Origin: Opitutales bacterium
Lineage (GTDB): Bacteria > Verrucomicrobiota > Verrucomicrobiia > Opitutales > UBA953
Reading direction: 5' to 3'
NCBI GenBank assembly: GCA_017440935.1
Contig: JAFSAO010000010.1
Location: forward strand, 1 to 64,000
DNA: 64,000 nt
The notes beneath the pieces were generated by a model. It searched no databases, had not been told where the DNA came from, and saw only the letters and a list, made by a program, of their open reading frames with translations. A program made the translations under genes and the position numbers. Of the stretch, positions 36,976 to 47,071 are shown piece after piece. Every line of letters begins with the position of its first letter. Positions within the stretch are counted from its first letter, which is position 1.

Positions 36976-37017
36976 AAAAAAAATCGGCACACGCAGACCG
37001 CGTATACCGATTTTTTT
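36976..37017 (-). terminator. Terminator of nifJ
   Basis: ATCGGCACACGC pairs with GCGTATACCGAT (two G-U pairs) around AGACC, with A runs on the left and T runs on the right. It begins 16 bases after the nifJ end, on the minus strand. Confidence 0.8.
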
Positions 37018-37033
37018 GTTTCAAAGAAAAGAC

Positions 37034-40000
37034 TTATTTCTTTTCTTCGGTCTTGGGCTCGGGTGCGTAAGTTCCGACGAGCGCCTTGTAATAGTGGAAT
37101 CGACGGGTGACCATTTCCTGAGCCGCCGCGTAAAGTTCCGCCGCGTGTTCCGGATTGGAGCGCTTGAGCCCCTTGAAGCGCGTTTCGGACTGCATGAAGT
37201 CGTCGAGCGCAGTCTTCATCGCGGGAACGTCGAGCGAGAACGGATTCTTGCCTGCCGCGATGTTTGCCGGATTATAGCGGAAGATCGGCCAGTAGCCGGA
37301 TTCCACAGCCACCTTCTGGTGTTCGGCACCGTCTGCAAGATTACGAAGACCGTGCGCGATGCAGTGTGAGTACGCGATAATCAACGCGGGCCCATCGAAT
37401 GCTTCCGCTTCCTTCATCGCCTGCAAAAGCTGCGTATCCTTGTAGCCGATTGCAACGCGAGCGACGTAGACGTTCCCGTATTGAACCGCGATTTGCGCGA
37501 GGTCCTTCTTCGGGAGTTGTTTACCCGCCGTAGCGAATTTGGCAACCGCCGCCATCGAAGTCGATTTCGACATTTGCCCGCCCGTGTTGGAATAAACTTC
37601 CGTATCGAGAACAAGAATCTTGATGTTCTTGCCGGACGCGAGCGCGTGGTCGACGCCTCCGTAGCCGATGTCATACGCCCAGCCGTCGCCGCCGACGATC
37701 CAAACGCATTTCTTGACGAGGAATTCGCTGACACCGAGGAGGGATTTCGCTTCAGGCGTTCCCGCGGCTTCGAGCTTTTTGTTCAGCTCGGCAACGCGTT
37801 CGCGCTGTGCAGCGATATCGGCTTCCGTAGCCTGCGGCGCTTCGAGAATGGCTTTCGCCAAATCCTCACCGACGACCGGCGCGAGAGCGGCGAGTTCGCG
37901 GCGCGCGATGTCCGTTTTCTTGTCGACGGCATAGCGCATCCCGAGACCGAATTCGGCATTGTCTTCAAAGAGCGAATTTGCCCAAGCCGGACCGCGTCCG
38001 TCCTTGTTCGTCGTGTAAGGTGTGGTCGGAAGGTTCCCGCCGTAAATCGAAGAACAGCCCGTTGCGTTGGCGATGTAAGTGCGGTCGCCGAAGAGCTGCG
38101 TCATGAGCTTGATATACGGTGTTTCGCCGCAAGCCGCGCACGCGCCGGAGAATTCCATGAGCGGCGTCATAAACTGAGCGTCGCGCATCGTGTTCCCGAG
38201 TTTCGTGCGATCCGGATCCGGGAGATTCAGGAAGAAGTCCCAATTCTTGGCTTCGGCTTCGCGCAACGGCGGTTGCGGAGCCATCATAATCGCCTTGCGG
38301 GTCGGATCATTCTTGTCCTTGCCCGGGCAGACCTGCGTACAAATCGTGCAACCCGTGCAATCTTCCGGAGCGACCTGAATCGTGAAGAGATTCTTGATAC
38401 CGTCCTTCGCGGGAGCCTTAAACGGAACGCTCTTGAACGTTTCGGGAGCGCCGGCGAGAGCCGATTCCGGGTAGAACTTGGAACGAATTGCTGCGTGCGG
38501 ACAGATGCTGACGCACTTATTGCACTGAATGCAAAGTGAAGCGTCCCAAACCGGAATTTCCGCCGCGAGGTCGCGCTTTTCGTATTTCGTCGTGCCGGAC
38601 GGGAACTGCCCGTCTGCCGGAAGAGCGGAAGTCGGGAGCAAATCGCCCTTGTTGGCAATCATCATCGCCTGAACTTTCTTAAAGAAGTCCGGAGCGCCTT
38701 CATAGGCGGGAGCGACCTGCGGTTTCGCATCGGCGTCCACCGTCGCGGGAACGTTGATTTCGTGCAGATTTGCGAGGGAATTATCCACCGCCTTAAAGTT
38801 CATCTGAACGATTTCTTCGCCCTTCTTCGCGTAGGTTTTTTCAATGGATTTCTTAATCTGCGCAATCGCTTCGTCCTTCGGAAGAACGTTTGCAAGCGCG
38901 AAGAAGCACGCCTGCATAACCGTGTTCGTGCGACCTTTCATGCCGGATTCCGCCGCCACGCGAGATGCGTCGATGACGAAAACTTTGAGCTTCTTGGCAA
39001 TGATTTCTTCCTGCCATTCCTTGGAGAAACGCTTCCAGGTTTCTTCCGGCGAGAACGGAGAGTTCAAAAGCACCGTCGCGCCTTCCATCGTGTATTCAAG
39101 AATCGGCTGACGACCGATGAACACATACTGCGAGCAGGCGACGAAGTTTGCCTTCTTGATAAGGTAAGCGGAACGGATCGGTTTCGGTCCGAAACGCAGG
39201 TGGGAAACCGTCGAGGCTCCGGATTTCTTGGAGTCGTAGACGAAGTAGCCCTGCGCGTAGTTCGGCGTTTGTTCGCCGATAATTTTGATGGAGTTCTTGT
39301 TCGCTCCAACCGTCCCGTCTGCGCCGAGACCGACAAAGACCGCACGCTTGACGTCGTCCGATTCGATATCAAAGCCGTCGTCCCACGGGAGCGAAAGGTT
39401 CGTAACGTCGTCGTAAATACCGACCGTAAAGCGTTTTTTCGGAGCGTCTTTCGCGAGTTCGTCGTAAACGGATTTGACCATGCCCGGGTTGAATTCCTTC
39501 GAGCCGATCCCGTAGCGACCGCCGATAATCGTCGGCATCACGCCGCCCTTTTCCATGTAAGCGGCAAAGACGCTGAGCAGGAGAGGTTCGCCGATGGAAC
39601 CGTTTTCCTTCGTGCGATCGAGCACGGCGATTTTCTTCGCCGTCGCGGGAACGACCTTGAGGAACGCCTGCACGTCAAACGGCAGGAACAAACGCACCTT
39701 GACGAGACCAAGCTTTTCGCCCTTCGCATTCAAAGCATCTATTGTTTCTTCAATCGTTTCGCAGGAGGACCCCATGGAGACGATGATGCGTTCGGCGTCC
39801 GGTGCTCCGTAGTAATCAAAAATGTGATACTGACGCCCCGTTGCGGCAGCGAATTTGTCCATCATTTCCTGAACAATCGCAGGAACGGCGTCGTAGTATT
39901 TATTTCCGGCTTCACGCCCCTGGAAGTAAACGTCCGGATTCTGAGCGGTGCCGCGGATGCTCGGGCGATCCGGCGACATGGCGCGGGAACGGAACGCGGC

Positions 40001-40606
40001 GATGTCGTTTTCGTCCACGACGGCTTTGATGACATCGTCGGAAATCGTTTCGATTTTGGAAACTTCGTGAGAAGTGCGGAAACCGTCGAAGAAGTGCATG
40101 AACGGAACGCGGGAACGAAGCGATGCCGCATGCGCGATGAGCGCCATGTCCTGCGCTTCCTGACCGGATGTCGAGTTGAGCATCGCAAAACCCGTCGAGC
40201 GGCAGCTCATAACGTCGGAATGGTCTCCGAAAATGGAAAGAGCATGAGTCGCAAGCGCGCGCGCCGTCACGTGCATCGTGAACGGAATCAGTTCGCCGGC
40301 GATTTTATACATATTCGGGATCATGAGCAGGAGCCCCTGAGACGCTGTAAACGTCGTCGTGAGCGCGCCCGCGAGCAACGAGCCGTGAACGGCGCCCGCT
40401 ACACCGGCTTCGGACTGGAGCTGTTCCACCACGGGAACGTTGTTCCAAAGATTCGGCATTTGTTTTGCGGACCACTCGTCACAGGATTCCGCCATCGGGG
40501 AAGACGGCGTAATCGGGTAAATAGCGATGACTTCGCTGAGTCGATAAGCCACGGAAGCAACGGCTTCATTGGCATCCATCGTTTTGAACTTAGGTGATTT
40601 TGCCAT
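37034..40606 (-). CDS. nifJ: Pyruvate:ferredoxin (flavodoxin) oxidoreductase
   Basis: Oxidises pyruvate to acetyl-CoA and CO2 with ferredoxin as acceptor, the main anaerobic route. The single 1190-residue chain carries all domains in order. They are pyruvate binding (NEAVASVAYRLSEVIAIYPI), a domain II loop (GAVHGSLLAGALTTTFTAS), and a two-cluster ferredoxin domain (CIQCNKCVSICPHAAI and CTGCTICTQVCPGKDK). The last are the third cluster cysteines (GACAACGETPYIKLM) and thiamine pyrophosphate binding (VWIVGGDGWAYDIGYGGVDH). The ATG at 40606 (MAKSPKFKTMD) is chosen; an upstream extension to 40690 is non-coding in character. It supplies acetyl-CoA for Pta. Confidence 0.97.
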   Translation of the reverse strand: MAKSPKFKTMDANEAVASVAYRLSEVIAIYPITPSSPMAESCDEWSAKQMPNLWNNVPVVEQLQSEAGVAGAVHGSLLAGALTTTFTASQGLLLMIPNMYKIAGELIPFTMHVTARALATHALSIFGDHSDVMSCRSTGFAMLNSTSGQEAQDMALIAHAASLRSRVPFMHFFDGFRTSHEVSKIETISDDVIKAVVDENDIAAFRSRAMSPDRPSIRGTAQNPDVYFQGREAGNKYYDAVPAIVQEMMDKFAAATGRQYHIFDYYGAPDAERIIVSMGSSCETIEETIDALNAKGEKLGLVKVRLFLPFDVQAFLKVVPATAKKIAVLDRTKENGSIGEPLLLSVFAAYMEKGGVMPTIIGGRYGIGSKEFNPGMVKSVYDELAKDAPKKRFTVGIYDDVTNLSLPWDDGFDIESDDVKRAVFVGLGADGTVGANKNSIKIIGEQTPNYAQGYFVYDSKKSGASTVSHLRFGPKPIRSAYLIKKANFVACSQYVFIGRQPILEYTMEGATVLLNSPFSPEETWKRFSKEWQEEIIAKKLKVFVIDASRVAAESGMKGRTNTVMQACFFALANVLPKDEAIAQIKKSIEKTYAKKGEEIVQMNFKAVDNSLANLHEINVPATVDADAKPQVAPAYEGAPDFFKKVQAMMIANKGDLLPTSALPADGQFPSGTTKYEKRDLAAEIPVWDASLCIQCNKCVSICPHAAIRSKFYPESALAGAPETFKSVPFKAPAKDGIKNLFTIQVAPEDCTGCTICTQVCPGKDKNDPTRKAIMMAPQPPLREAEAKNWDFFLNLPDPDRTKLGNTMRDAQFMTPLMEFSGACAACGETPYIKLMTQLFGDRTYIANATGCSSIYGGNLPTTPYTTNKDGRGPAWANSLFEDNAEFGLGMRYAVDKKTDIARRELAALAPVVGEDLAKAILEAPQATEADIAAQRERVAELNKKLEAAGTPEAKSLLGVSEFLVKKCVWIVGGDGWAYDIGYGGVDHALASGKNIKILVLDTEVYSNTGGQMSKSTSMAAVAKFATAGKQLPKKDLAQIAVQYGNVYVARVAIGYKDTQLLQAMKEAEAFDGPALIIAYSHCIAHGLRNLADGAEHQKVAVESGYWPIFRYNPANIAAGKNPFSLDVPAMKTALDDFMQSETRFKGLKRSNPEHAAELYAAAQEMVTRRFHYYKALVGTYAPEPKTEEKK

Positions 40607-40761
40607 ATCGCCGCTGATGATGATAAAAGACGGCGTTTCTTTCAAACTTTTTCGCCTCCGAAACGGGGGAAAATGAGTTCGTAAAAACACGCATTTTCTC
40701 CCCTTGAAATCAGCATTGACAAGCCGTCGAAAAACATATTTGCTTAGTCAGACATTTTCAC

Positions 40762-40839
40762 GGTGGATGTAGCTCAGTTGGTTAGAGCATCGGATTGTGG
40801 TTCCGGGGGTCGCGGGTTCGAATCCCGTCTTCCACCCCA
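40762..40839 (+). tRNA. tRNA-His (GTG)
   Basis: A complete cloverleaf with CCA encoded. It shows the tRNA-His hallmark: an extra G at -1 (40762) facing C73. The acceptor stem is GTGGATG/CTTCCAC, with one T-T mismatch at 6:67. The anticodon loop is TTGTGGT (anticodon GTG) and the T arm GCGGG-TTCGAAT-CCCGT. A terminator follows immediately. Confidence 0.95.
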
Positions 40840-40843
40840 TTTA

Positions 40844-40869
40844 AAAAGCCCGCAGAAATGCGGGCTTTT
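40844..40869 (+). terminator. Terminator of tRNA-His
   Basis: AAAAGCCCGCA, GAAA loop, TGCGGGCTTTT: a strong stem, four bases after the tRNA end. It may also serve the GH13 gene on the minus strand, which ends at 40893. Confidence 0.92.
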
Positions 40870-40892
40870 CGTTTACGGATTTTGCGGAATGC

Positions 40893-43382
40893 TTAGTCCC
40901 GATTTATCCAAAGCGAGCTCGAGAGCGGCGGAAGCGTAAGGATATTGCCGGAAAAGCCGAAACCGTCTTCGACGGGAACGCCGTCCGCATCAAACGCTTC
41001 GGAGGTTGCCACACAGCGAAACCCGGAGAAGCGCGCCTCGGGAATTTGCACCTGCGCGGGAACGGTGCGCGGATTCAGCGTCAGAATATACTGCAAGCGT
41101 CCCTGTGCATGATTGTCGTTATAAACGGCGACAACGGCAGTATTTGTCTGGTCCGGATAAAACCGGAAAAATCCCCTGGAAACATTTGAGCGTTGGCGGA
41201 AAAGCCGTCCGTCGGGCGAAAGCCGGAATCGAATCCATGCGGAGACAAATTCCTGCGTTCCCGCGAATTTTTTCATGCGCGCGTAATCGAGGGCGTTTTC
41301 CTCGCCGTCGAGATAGGTGTTGTTTTTTCCGTGCTTTGTGCGCAGAAAATCCTGCCCTTCCGCAATCATCGGCGTGCCGAGCGACGCCAGCAGGAAAGCG
41401 AACATCAAATGCGTGCGGCGTTTATCGTTGCGCGTCGGGTTGGCGGCATTACCGTTCCCGCATTCGGTAATTTTGTCGAGCCAGCAACGGTCGTCATGCG
41501 ATTCCGTATAATTAACGGTTTGCGCCGGGAACGTGGCGAAATATTCCGGCGAGCCGGAAATGAAGTAGCGAAGCCCGTCAAGATTTACACAGTTGTGAAC
41601 GAATTTTGCGGCGTAATCGCGATAGCCGTCGTTCCAGGAAGAAAACGTTGTTGATTTCAGCGCGCCGGCGATATGCCCGCGGAAGCTCCACGGCTCGGCG
41701 ATGAGGATACAATCGGGATGGCGTTCCCGCACGGCATTTTCGATGCTGCGCAAAGCCGGAATCCCGATAAGTTCGGCGAGGTCGAAGCGGAAACCGTCCA
41801 CGCCGTAGCGTTCAATCATCCAAAGCAGGCTGTCGATAACGAGGCGTTTGCTCATCGGACGGTCTGCGCGATAATCGTTCCCGCAACCGCTCCAATTGGT
41901 AAAGTTGCCGTGAAAATCGAGATTGAAATAATAATTTTTATCGATACGGAAAAGATGATTCGGCTCGCCGACGTGATTGTAAACGACGTCGAGAATCACG
42001 GCGAAGCCCTGCTCGTGAAACGCCGCCACGAGATCGCGAAATTCTTCGATTTGGCTCGCATTTGCGGGATCGCTCGCATAGGCGGATGCCGGCGAAAACC
42101 AATTCGTCGTCATGTAGCCCCAGTGATAATCTTCGGCTTTAAGCGAATCAAATTGCTGAATCGGCTGAAGCTCCACGGCGTTCACGCCGAGTTTTTTCAA
42201 ATAACAATCGTCGGAGCGCACCCATTCCGCAAGATCGCGAAAACCGAGCGGACGCTTCAGATTGCGGAATCTCGGATGCCGCGCAATCAAATCGCGCAGG
42301 TGCACTTCCGAAATCACCAAATCCGAAAGATGCGGCGGCGTAAATTTTTTCGCCGGATAGCCGAAGCGATATTCATCGATAACAATGGCGGGACCTTCCC
42401 GCGCAACGCAGGCTTTGGCGTAAGGATCCAAAATCGGCTCGTCGGGCGCGAACGCCGTCGTGTTGTCGCTGTTTCGCCCGTCGACGAAAAAGTCGTAATG
42501 CCGCCCGTGAAGATTTCCGGGAACGTCCGTCTCCCAAACGCCATTGAGAATCGGTTTAAGCTCGGCATTTATCTCGGGCGAGTTTTCGTTCCCGCGCACA
42601 CGGACGCTCACGCGCATTGCGCGCGGCGCAAAAAGGCGAAAAGCCGTCGTGCGACCGTTGCGTGCGACCGTTGCGCCGAGCCGTGCGTCCGAATAAAGTA
42701 GCGAGAGGAAAAATCCCGTCTTCACCGGAAGGCTGTGCCGTTCTTTCGGAACGTCCCAAACCACTTCTTCCTGCCGGGAAACGTCCAATGCCTTTTCGCA
42801 AACGATGCGGAACGAGTTCCAGCCCGTGCGCTCCGAATCGAGGCAAAGATTGCGGTTGCCGTTCCCGTCGTCGACGAGGGAAAACGTTCCCGCCGGCGGC
42901 TCAATCCATTTTCCGTCCGCCGTGATAAATTTGAAAAATTCCTTTGTTTTTTTTCCGCCGTCAAAAAAACGGCGTTGAGGCACGCGCACCGCCCACGCGC
43001 CGAATTGCCCGAACGAGTGATGGCGCATCGCCCACTCGGACGCGCCGGCGGGATTCCATCCGTTGAACGTTCCCGCGACGTAAATCACGGAATCTACCGG
43101 CAAATAGTAATCGCGGTAAACCGACGGGTGGAGGATGAAAATAATGTCGTTCCCGTCAAAATAGTAGCCGGACATTCCGCTCCAGAAAATCGGCGGCATG
43201 CGCGAAATACTGCTGATTTTGCTTCCGGACTTGAGCGCGAGCGGCGGCATTTTCCACGAATTTTTCCAGTCGCGGTCAAGCGAAACGAGAATCGTGCTGT
43301 TCGTTCTCCAATAGGCGGCTTCGAGCTTCGGCGATTCGGTTTTCGGAAGCAGGGAAGACAATTTTTTCAGGAAACCGGGCAT
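40893..43382 (-). CDS. Glycoside hydrolase family 13 (amylase or debranching-type) protein
   Basis: Probably acts on alpha-glucans such as glycogen or starch. The 829-residue product has an early carbohydrate-binding-like module (VAGTFNGWNPAG, about 103-114), a second beta module (about 240-300), then the GH13 barrel. All four barrel motifs are present: DVVYNHVGEPN (about 462), GFRFDLAELIG with the nucleophile Asp (about 528), LIAEPW with the acid Glu (about 560) and YTESHDD (about 624). There is no signal peptide, so it is likely cytoplasmic. The order of modules recalls pullulanase or isoamylase-type enzymes; the exact bond specificity cannot be read. It stands alone. Confidence 0.85.
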   Translation of the reverse strand: MPGFLKKLSSLLPKTESPKLEAAYWRTNSTILVSLDRDWKNSWKMPPLALKSGSKISSISRMPPIFWSGMSGYYFDGNDIIFILHPSVYRDYYLPVDSVIYVAGTFNGWNPAGASEWAMRHHSFGQFGAWAVRVPQRRFFDGGKKTKEFFKFITADGKWIEPPAGTFSLVDDGNGNRNLCLDSERTGWNSFRIVCEKALDVSRQEEVVWDVPKERHSLPVKTGFFLSLLYSDARLGATVARNGRTTAFRLFAPRAMRVSVRVRGNENSPEINAELKPILNGVWETDVPGNLHGRHYDFFVDGRNSDNTTAFAPDEPILDPYAKACVAREGPAIVIDEYRFGYPAKKFTPPHLSDLVISEVHLRDLIARHPRFRNLKRPLGFRDLAEWVRSDDCYLKKLGVNAVELQPIQQFDSLKAEDYHWGYMTTNWFSPASAYASDPANASQIEEFRDLVAAFHEQGFAVILDVVYNHVGEPNHLFRIDKNYYFNLDFHGNFTNWSGCGNDYRADRPMSKRLVIDSLLWMIERYGVDGFRFDLAELIGIPALRSIENAVRERHPDCILIAEPWSFRGHIAGALKSTTFSSWNDGYRDYAAKFVHNCVNLDGLRYFISGSPEYFATFPAQTVNYTESHDDRCWLDKITECGNGNAANPTRNDKRRTHLMFAFLLASLGTPMIAEGQDFLRTKHGKNNTYLDGEENALDYARMKKFAGTQEFVSAWIRFRLSPDGRLFRQRSNVSRGFFRFYPDQTNTAVVAVYNDNHAQGRLQYILTLNPRTVPAQVQIPEARFSGFRCVATSEAFDADGVPVEDGFGFSGNILTLPPLSSSLWINRD

Positions 43383-43519
43383 AAATTTTTATATGAAAGA
43401 AAAATTAGAAATTCGGAATAAAAAATGAGAAATGACGAAGAAGAAATCAGCGCGCGGGAACGTTTTTTTTTTCAGCACTTTTTTCTAAATCCTCATTTCT
43501 CATTTCCGGACAGAAACAA
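43383..43519. repeat. Intergenic low-complexity words between GH13 and S9 peptidase genes
   Basis: AGAAAAATTAGAAATTCGGA and the mirrored CCTCATTTCTCATTTCCGG form weak outer arms around one CGGGAACG word and a T run (GGGAACGTTTTTTTT). The composition is like 270-310 and 15439-15480. The TATAAA at about 43389-43394 may be the GH13 -10 box on the minus strand. Confidence 0.4.
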
Positions 43520-46180
43520 TTACCAATTTTTCTCCGGATAGAGCGTATTCCACCAGTCGCCGTCGTCCTTGAGCCAGCGGGCAAACCAAGCGAGGTGGGA
43601 TTTAATCCACTGCTTGCGGCGGTTGTAATTCATGATGCCGTGGTCTTCGCCCGTGAACGTGAGCAATTCGACCGGTTTTCCCAAAAGCTTGAGTGCCGTA
43701 AACATTTGAACGGATTCTCCGACGGGAACGTTTTTATCCACGATCCCGTGGCAGAGCAAAATCGGCGTGTTAATTTTATCTGCGGAAAAAAGCGGGCTCT
43801 GCTCAATGTAAATATCCTTGTCCTTCCACGGGAACGAACCGGCAGCGGCAATCGCATTGTAGGAGTAGCCCCACATTCCTTCGCCCCAGTAGCTCGTAAT
43901 ATCGCTGATCCCGGCGTGAGCGACGGCGGCGGAGAAAATATCCGTGCGCGTTTGCAGATACATCGTCATGAAGCCGCCGTAGGAAGCGCCGATACAACCG
44001 ATTTTCTTCGGATTGACGAAATCGTGTTCCGCACAAAACTGTTTCACGCCTTCAATAATATCGTCCGCCGTGCGTTTTCCCCAAGCGTTGAGGTGGCGCG
44101 CGGAAAATTCCTGCCCGTAGCCGATGGTTCCGCTCGGATTGACAACGTAAACGACATAGCCCTGCGCCGTGTAGAGCGGGAACGGATAATGCGCGCCGAG
44201 CACGCGGGACGTCGGCGTCGTTCCGCTGTAATAGTAAACGATCATCGGGTATTTCTTGGTCGGATCAAAATCCGCCGGCAGGAAATAATGCCCGTCAATC
44301 GTCGTTCCGTCCGACGCGGTAAACGTCCACTGCTTCACTTCCGGAAATGCCAATTCATTTTCGACTTTGCTTGAATTATCGACAAAAACCGTCGAAACGT
44401 TCTTCGACAAATCGACTTTGTAAACCTTCGGGAACGCCGTCGAATCCGAGCCGAGCGCGTAAGCGACAGACGCAAAATCCGCCGGATTTTCCTGCACGTT
44501 AAATGCAGAAACGATGTTCGCGGGAACGCTGATTTTTTCAAATTTTTTCGTCGCGGGAACGTAACGATAGATATTTTCCATGTCGCGATCGGCAGTGGAG
44601 AAATAAATGTTTCCGTCGCCGCCCCACACGCCGGAATCGATTGCCGGGTCAAATTCACGCGTAATCGGTTCCAGTTTTTTCGTTCCCGTATCGTAAAGAA
44701 ATGCCTGCGTGTCGAACGAATTTGCCCTTACGCCCTCGGGAAGCACGGAGCCGATACCGCCAAACGCGTCCGGTCCCGCAAGGAAAAGCATTTTCTTGCC
44801 GTCGGGCGACCATCCGCAGAACGCGGGACCGTATTTTTCATTTTCAAAAATCGTCGAATTTTCCAGCGTTTTCAAATCCAACTCATAAACGTTGTATGTA
44901 GAAAACTCCGGCTGTGAGTAATCGATATCGCTTGTCGCAAAAAGGATTTTTTGCGAATCGGGACTAATGCCCAAGAGTTTTGTGGATTTTGCGCCCGCGG
45001 TAAGAGGCTCAAAAATTCCTTTTTTCAAATCGTAGCGATACAGGAAAGATCGGTCGCGCCAACCGTCCGAGCGGTCCGCCATGTTCAAAACGCGCTTCCA
45101 GTCGGAAGATTCTTTCGACCATTTTTCCGTTTTGGTAACGATGAGACCGCTTTCGTCCGGCAACCATTTGTAGCTGTAATTCGAGTTCGGAAGATTTTCC
45201 GCAAGCACGGTTTCTTCGCCGGTTTTAAAATCATACGCAACGTAGGAGCACAGATCACCCGGCTCCGAGCGACGGAAATACAAGCGGGAACCGTTCGGCA
45301 TCCACGCGTAAGTGCGGCTCATGTCGTCCGCCCAAAGCGTTTTCCCTGTTGCCGTTTCCCGCACTTCCATTTTTCGCGAAAAAGAACCGTCGTCGCGCAG
45401 GTAAGAATACGTGATCATGATGTATTTTCCGTCGGGAGAAAGCGCAAGTCCGCCGATACGGTCAACTTCATTCACGTCCGCAATCGTTACCGGGCGTTTT
45501 TCCTTCCCGTCGGAAAACGCTACCGCGGGAACGTCTTCCTTTTCCGCTTCAAATTCGACTTTGACCATCGGCGGGAGCTTGGAATCTTTTTGCGTGAGCA
45601 CCTTGACCCAAACTTCTGCCCGATCAACTTCCATCTTCAAGTGTGCCGTCGCCGTTCCGTGCTTGGAAACATCAGCGTCCACGCCCAATTTGTCCGCAAC
45701 CTTTTTCCCGTCCACCCAGACTTCCAATTTTTGCGGTGAAGAGACGAAAAGTTTCCCGCGCGTAAATGCCTTCGGCGTAATAAATGTGCGGAAAAGCGTC
45801 AGCGTATCCGCTTTTGCGGGAACACTTTCCGAAATCTCGGACGGCGCGACAAAAAAGTTCTTTTCGTCCTTCTTCACGACGGAATACGCCAATTTCCCCG
45901 GAGCCGGAATCACCGTGCGCAACTTCGCGTCCGCGTCAAACGTCTTGTCCTGAAGGTTTTTCACATCGGCAAAAAGCGGCGTGGGAACGACAATTGAGGA
46001 CGACACCTCCACGCTTTCCGGCATCTGCAATTCCTTTTTCTTCGGCGCTTCCGGCGCTTCTTTTTTTACTTCCGGCACCGCATCACAAGCGGGAATCGTC
46101 GTTGCCGCGGGAACTGTCGACGCAGAAACCGACGCGCAGGCGCAAAGAAAAGAAAGTCCTAAAATTTGAAGTTTCATCAT
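43520..46180 (-). CDS. Exported S9-family prolyl oligopeptidase-like peptidase
   Basis: A serine peptidase of the dipeptidyl-peptidase/acylaminoacyl-peptidase type. From the ATG at 46180 it has a signal sequence (MMKLQILGLSFLCACASVSA), in which LCAC could be a lipoprotein box, and a Lys/Pro/Glu-rich linker. A beta-propeller region with repeated SPDGKYIM, SPDSQKILF and SPDGKKMLF blades follows, then the alpha/beta-hydrolase. The catalytic triad is visible: GASYGG (Ser, about 732), GIVDKNVP (Asp, about 814), GEDHGI (His, about 846). The length is 886 residues. The frame is open to 46396, but that part has no signal peptide. It probably digests peptides in the periplasm. Confidence 0.9.
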   Translation of the reverse strand: MMKLQILGLSFLCACASVSASTVPAATTIPACDAVPEVKKEAPEAPKKKELQMPESVEVSSSIVVPTPLFADVKNLQDKTFDADAKLRTVIPAPGKLAYSVVKKDEKNFFVAPSEISESVPAKADTLTLFRTFITPKAFTRGKLFVSSPQKLEVWVDGKKVADKLGVDADVSKHGTATAHLKMEVDRAEVWVKVLTQKDSKLPPMVKVEFEAEKEDVPAVAFSDGKEKRPVTIADVNEVDRIGGLALSPDGKYIMITYSYLRDDGSFSRKMEVRETATGKTLWADDMSRTYAWMPNGSRLYFRRSEPGDLCSYVAYDFKTGEETVLAENLPNSNYSYKWLPDESGLIVTKTEKWSKESSDWKRVLNMADRSDGWRDRSFLYRYDLKKGIFEPLTAGAKSTKLLGISPDSQKILFATSDIDYSQPEFSTYNVYELDLKTLENSTIFENEKYGPAFCGWSPDGKKMLFLAGPDAFGGIGSVLPEGVRANSFDTQAFLYDTGTKKLEPITREFDPAIDSGVWGGDGNIYFSTADRDMENIYRYVPATKKFEKISVPANIVSAFNVQENPADFASVAYALGSDSTAFPKVYKVDLSKNVSTVFVDNSSKVENELAFPEVKQWTFTASDGTTIDGHYFLPADFDPTKKYPMIVYYYSGTTPTSRVLGAHYPFPLYTAQGYVVYVVNPSGTIGYGQEFSARHLNAWGKRTADDIIEGVKQFCAEHDFVNPKKIGCIGASYGGFMTMYLQTRTDIFSAAVAHAGISDITSYWGEGMWGYSYNAIAAAGSFPWKDKDIYIEQSPLFSADKINTPILLCHGIVDKNVPVGESVQMFTALKLLGKPVELLTFTGEDHGIMNYNRRKQWIKSHLAWFARWLKDDGDWWNTLYPEKNW

Positions 46181-46328
46181 AAAAGTTTTCCGAAAAAAAC
46201 AGGTTAAATCCGTGAATGAAAAATTGCGGGCGATATTATCGGCGCCGGAGCCTTCCCGCGAGACAAATTTTGACCGCGCATTTGCTTCGCAAAACGCAAT
46301 TTTAGTGTTTATTGTCCCGTCGTTCCTC

Positions 46329-46994
46329 ATGAAAAAACGGACAAAAATTTTCATTCTCTCGGGCTTGGCACTATGCCTTGTTGCCAGCGCCGGCACCTTT
46401 TTTACGGTAAAAAAAATCCGCTCGGCAGAATACGCCTATGCGCAAAGCCTTGAGGCACGGGAACGCGGAGACGGCGATACGATGTTGCGCTGGCTTAGCG
46501 TCGCGGGCGCACGCGGAGACGTTCGCGCACAAATGCAACTCGCCGTCGGATTTGAAACCGGGGCATTCGGCGGCATCAAAGACGAAAAAATCGCCGCCGG
46601 CTGGTATGAAAAAGCTGCGCAATCCGGCAACGCCGTCGCTCAATTTAATTACGGAACATTTTGCTGGACCGGACGCGGCGGCGTTCCCGCAGACCGCAAA
46701 CAAGCCGTGGAATGGTGGGAAAAAGCCTCCGAAAACGGCATTCTCAACGCAAAAACCAATCTCGGTATTTGCTACCGCGACGGACTCGGCGTGGAAAAAG
46801 ACATCGACAAAGCCCGCAACCTTTTCATCGATGCCGCCACCGGGAAACATCTCGAAGCGCAATACCAACTCGGCCAACTTTTCGAGAGCGAAAACAACCG
46901 CGAACGCGCCCTCTACTGGCTGGAAAAAGCCGCATCCGGCGGACACGAAAAAGCGAAAAAACGCTTCGAACAACTCGCGGGAACGCACCTCTGA
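46329..46994 (+). CDS. Sel1-like repeat protein, membrane-anchored
   Basis: A 221-residue protein starting MKKRTKIFILSGLALCLVAS, with a single N-terminal membrane segment or signal, then about four Sel1/TPR-like repeats. Repeat signatures are AAGWYEKAAQSGNAVAQFNYG, AVEWWEKASENGILNAKTNLG, ARNLFIDAATGKHLEAQYQLG and ALYWLEKAASGGHEKAKKRF. Such repeats usually bind other proteins; partner unknown. The earlier in-frame start at 46212 would put the signal inside the protein and is rejected. It is divergent from the S9 peptidase. Confidence 0.85.
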   Translation: MKKRTKIFILSGLALCLVASAGTFFTVKKIRSAEYAYAQSLEARERGDGDTMLRWLSVAGARGDVRAQMQLAVGFETGAFGGIKDEKIAAGWYEKAAQSGNAVAQFNYGTFCWTGRGGVPADRKQAVEWWEKASENGILNAKTNLGICYRDGLGVEKDIDKARNLFIDAATGKHLEAQYQLGQLFESENNRERALYWLEKAASGGHEKAKKRFEQLAGTHL

Positions 46995-47071
46995 CGAAAT
47001 TCGCCCGAAATCGACGGGCGGCAAATTTCTGTTTTCCTGCGCCTAAATTCGGGCGTATACTCCGCCTCGTT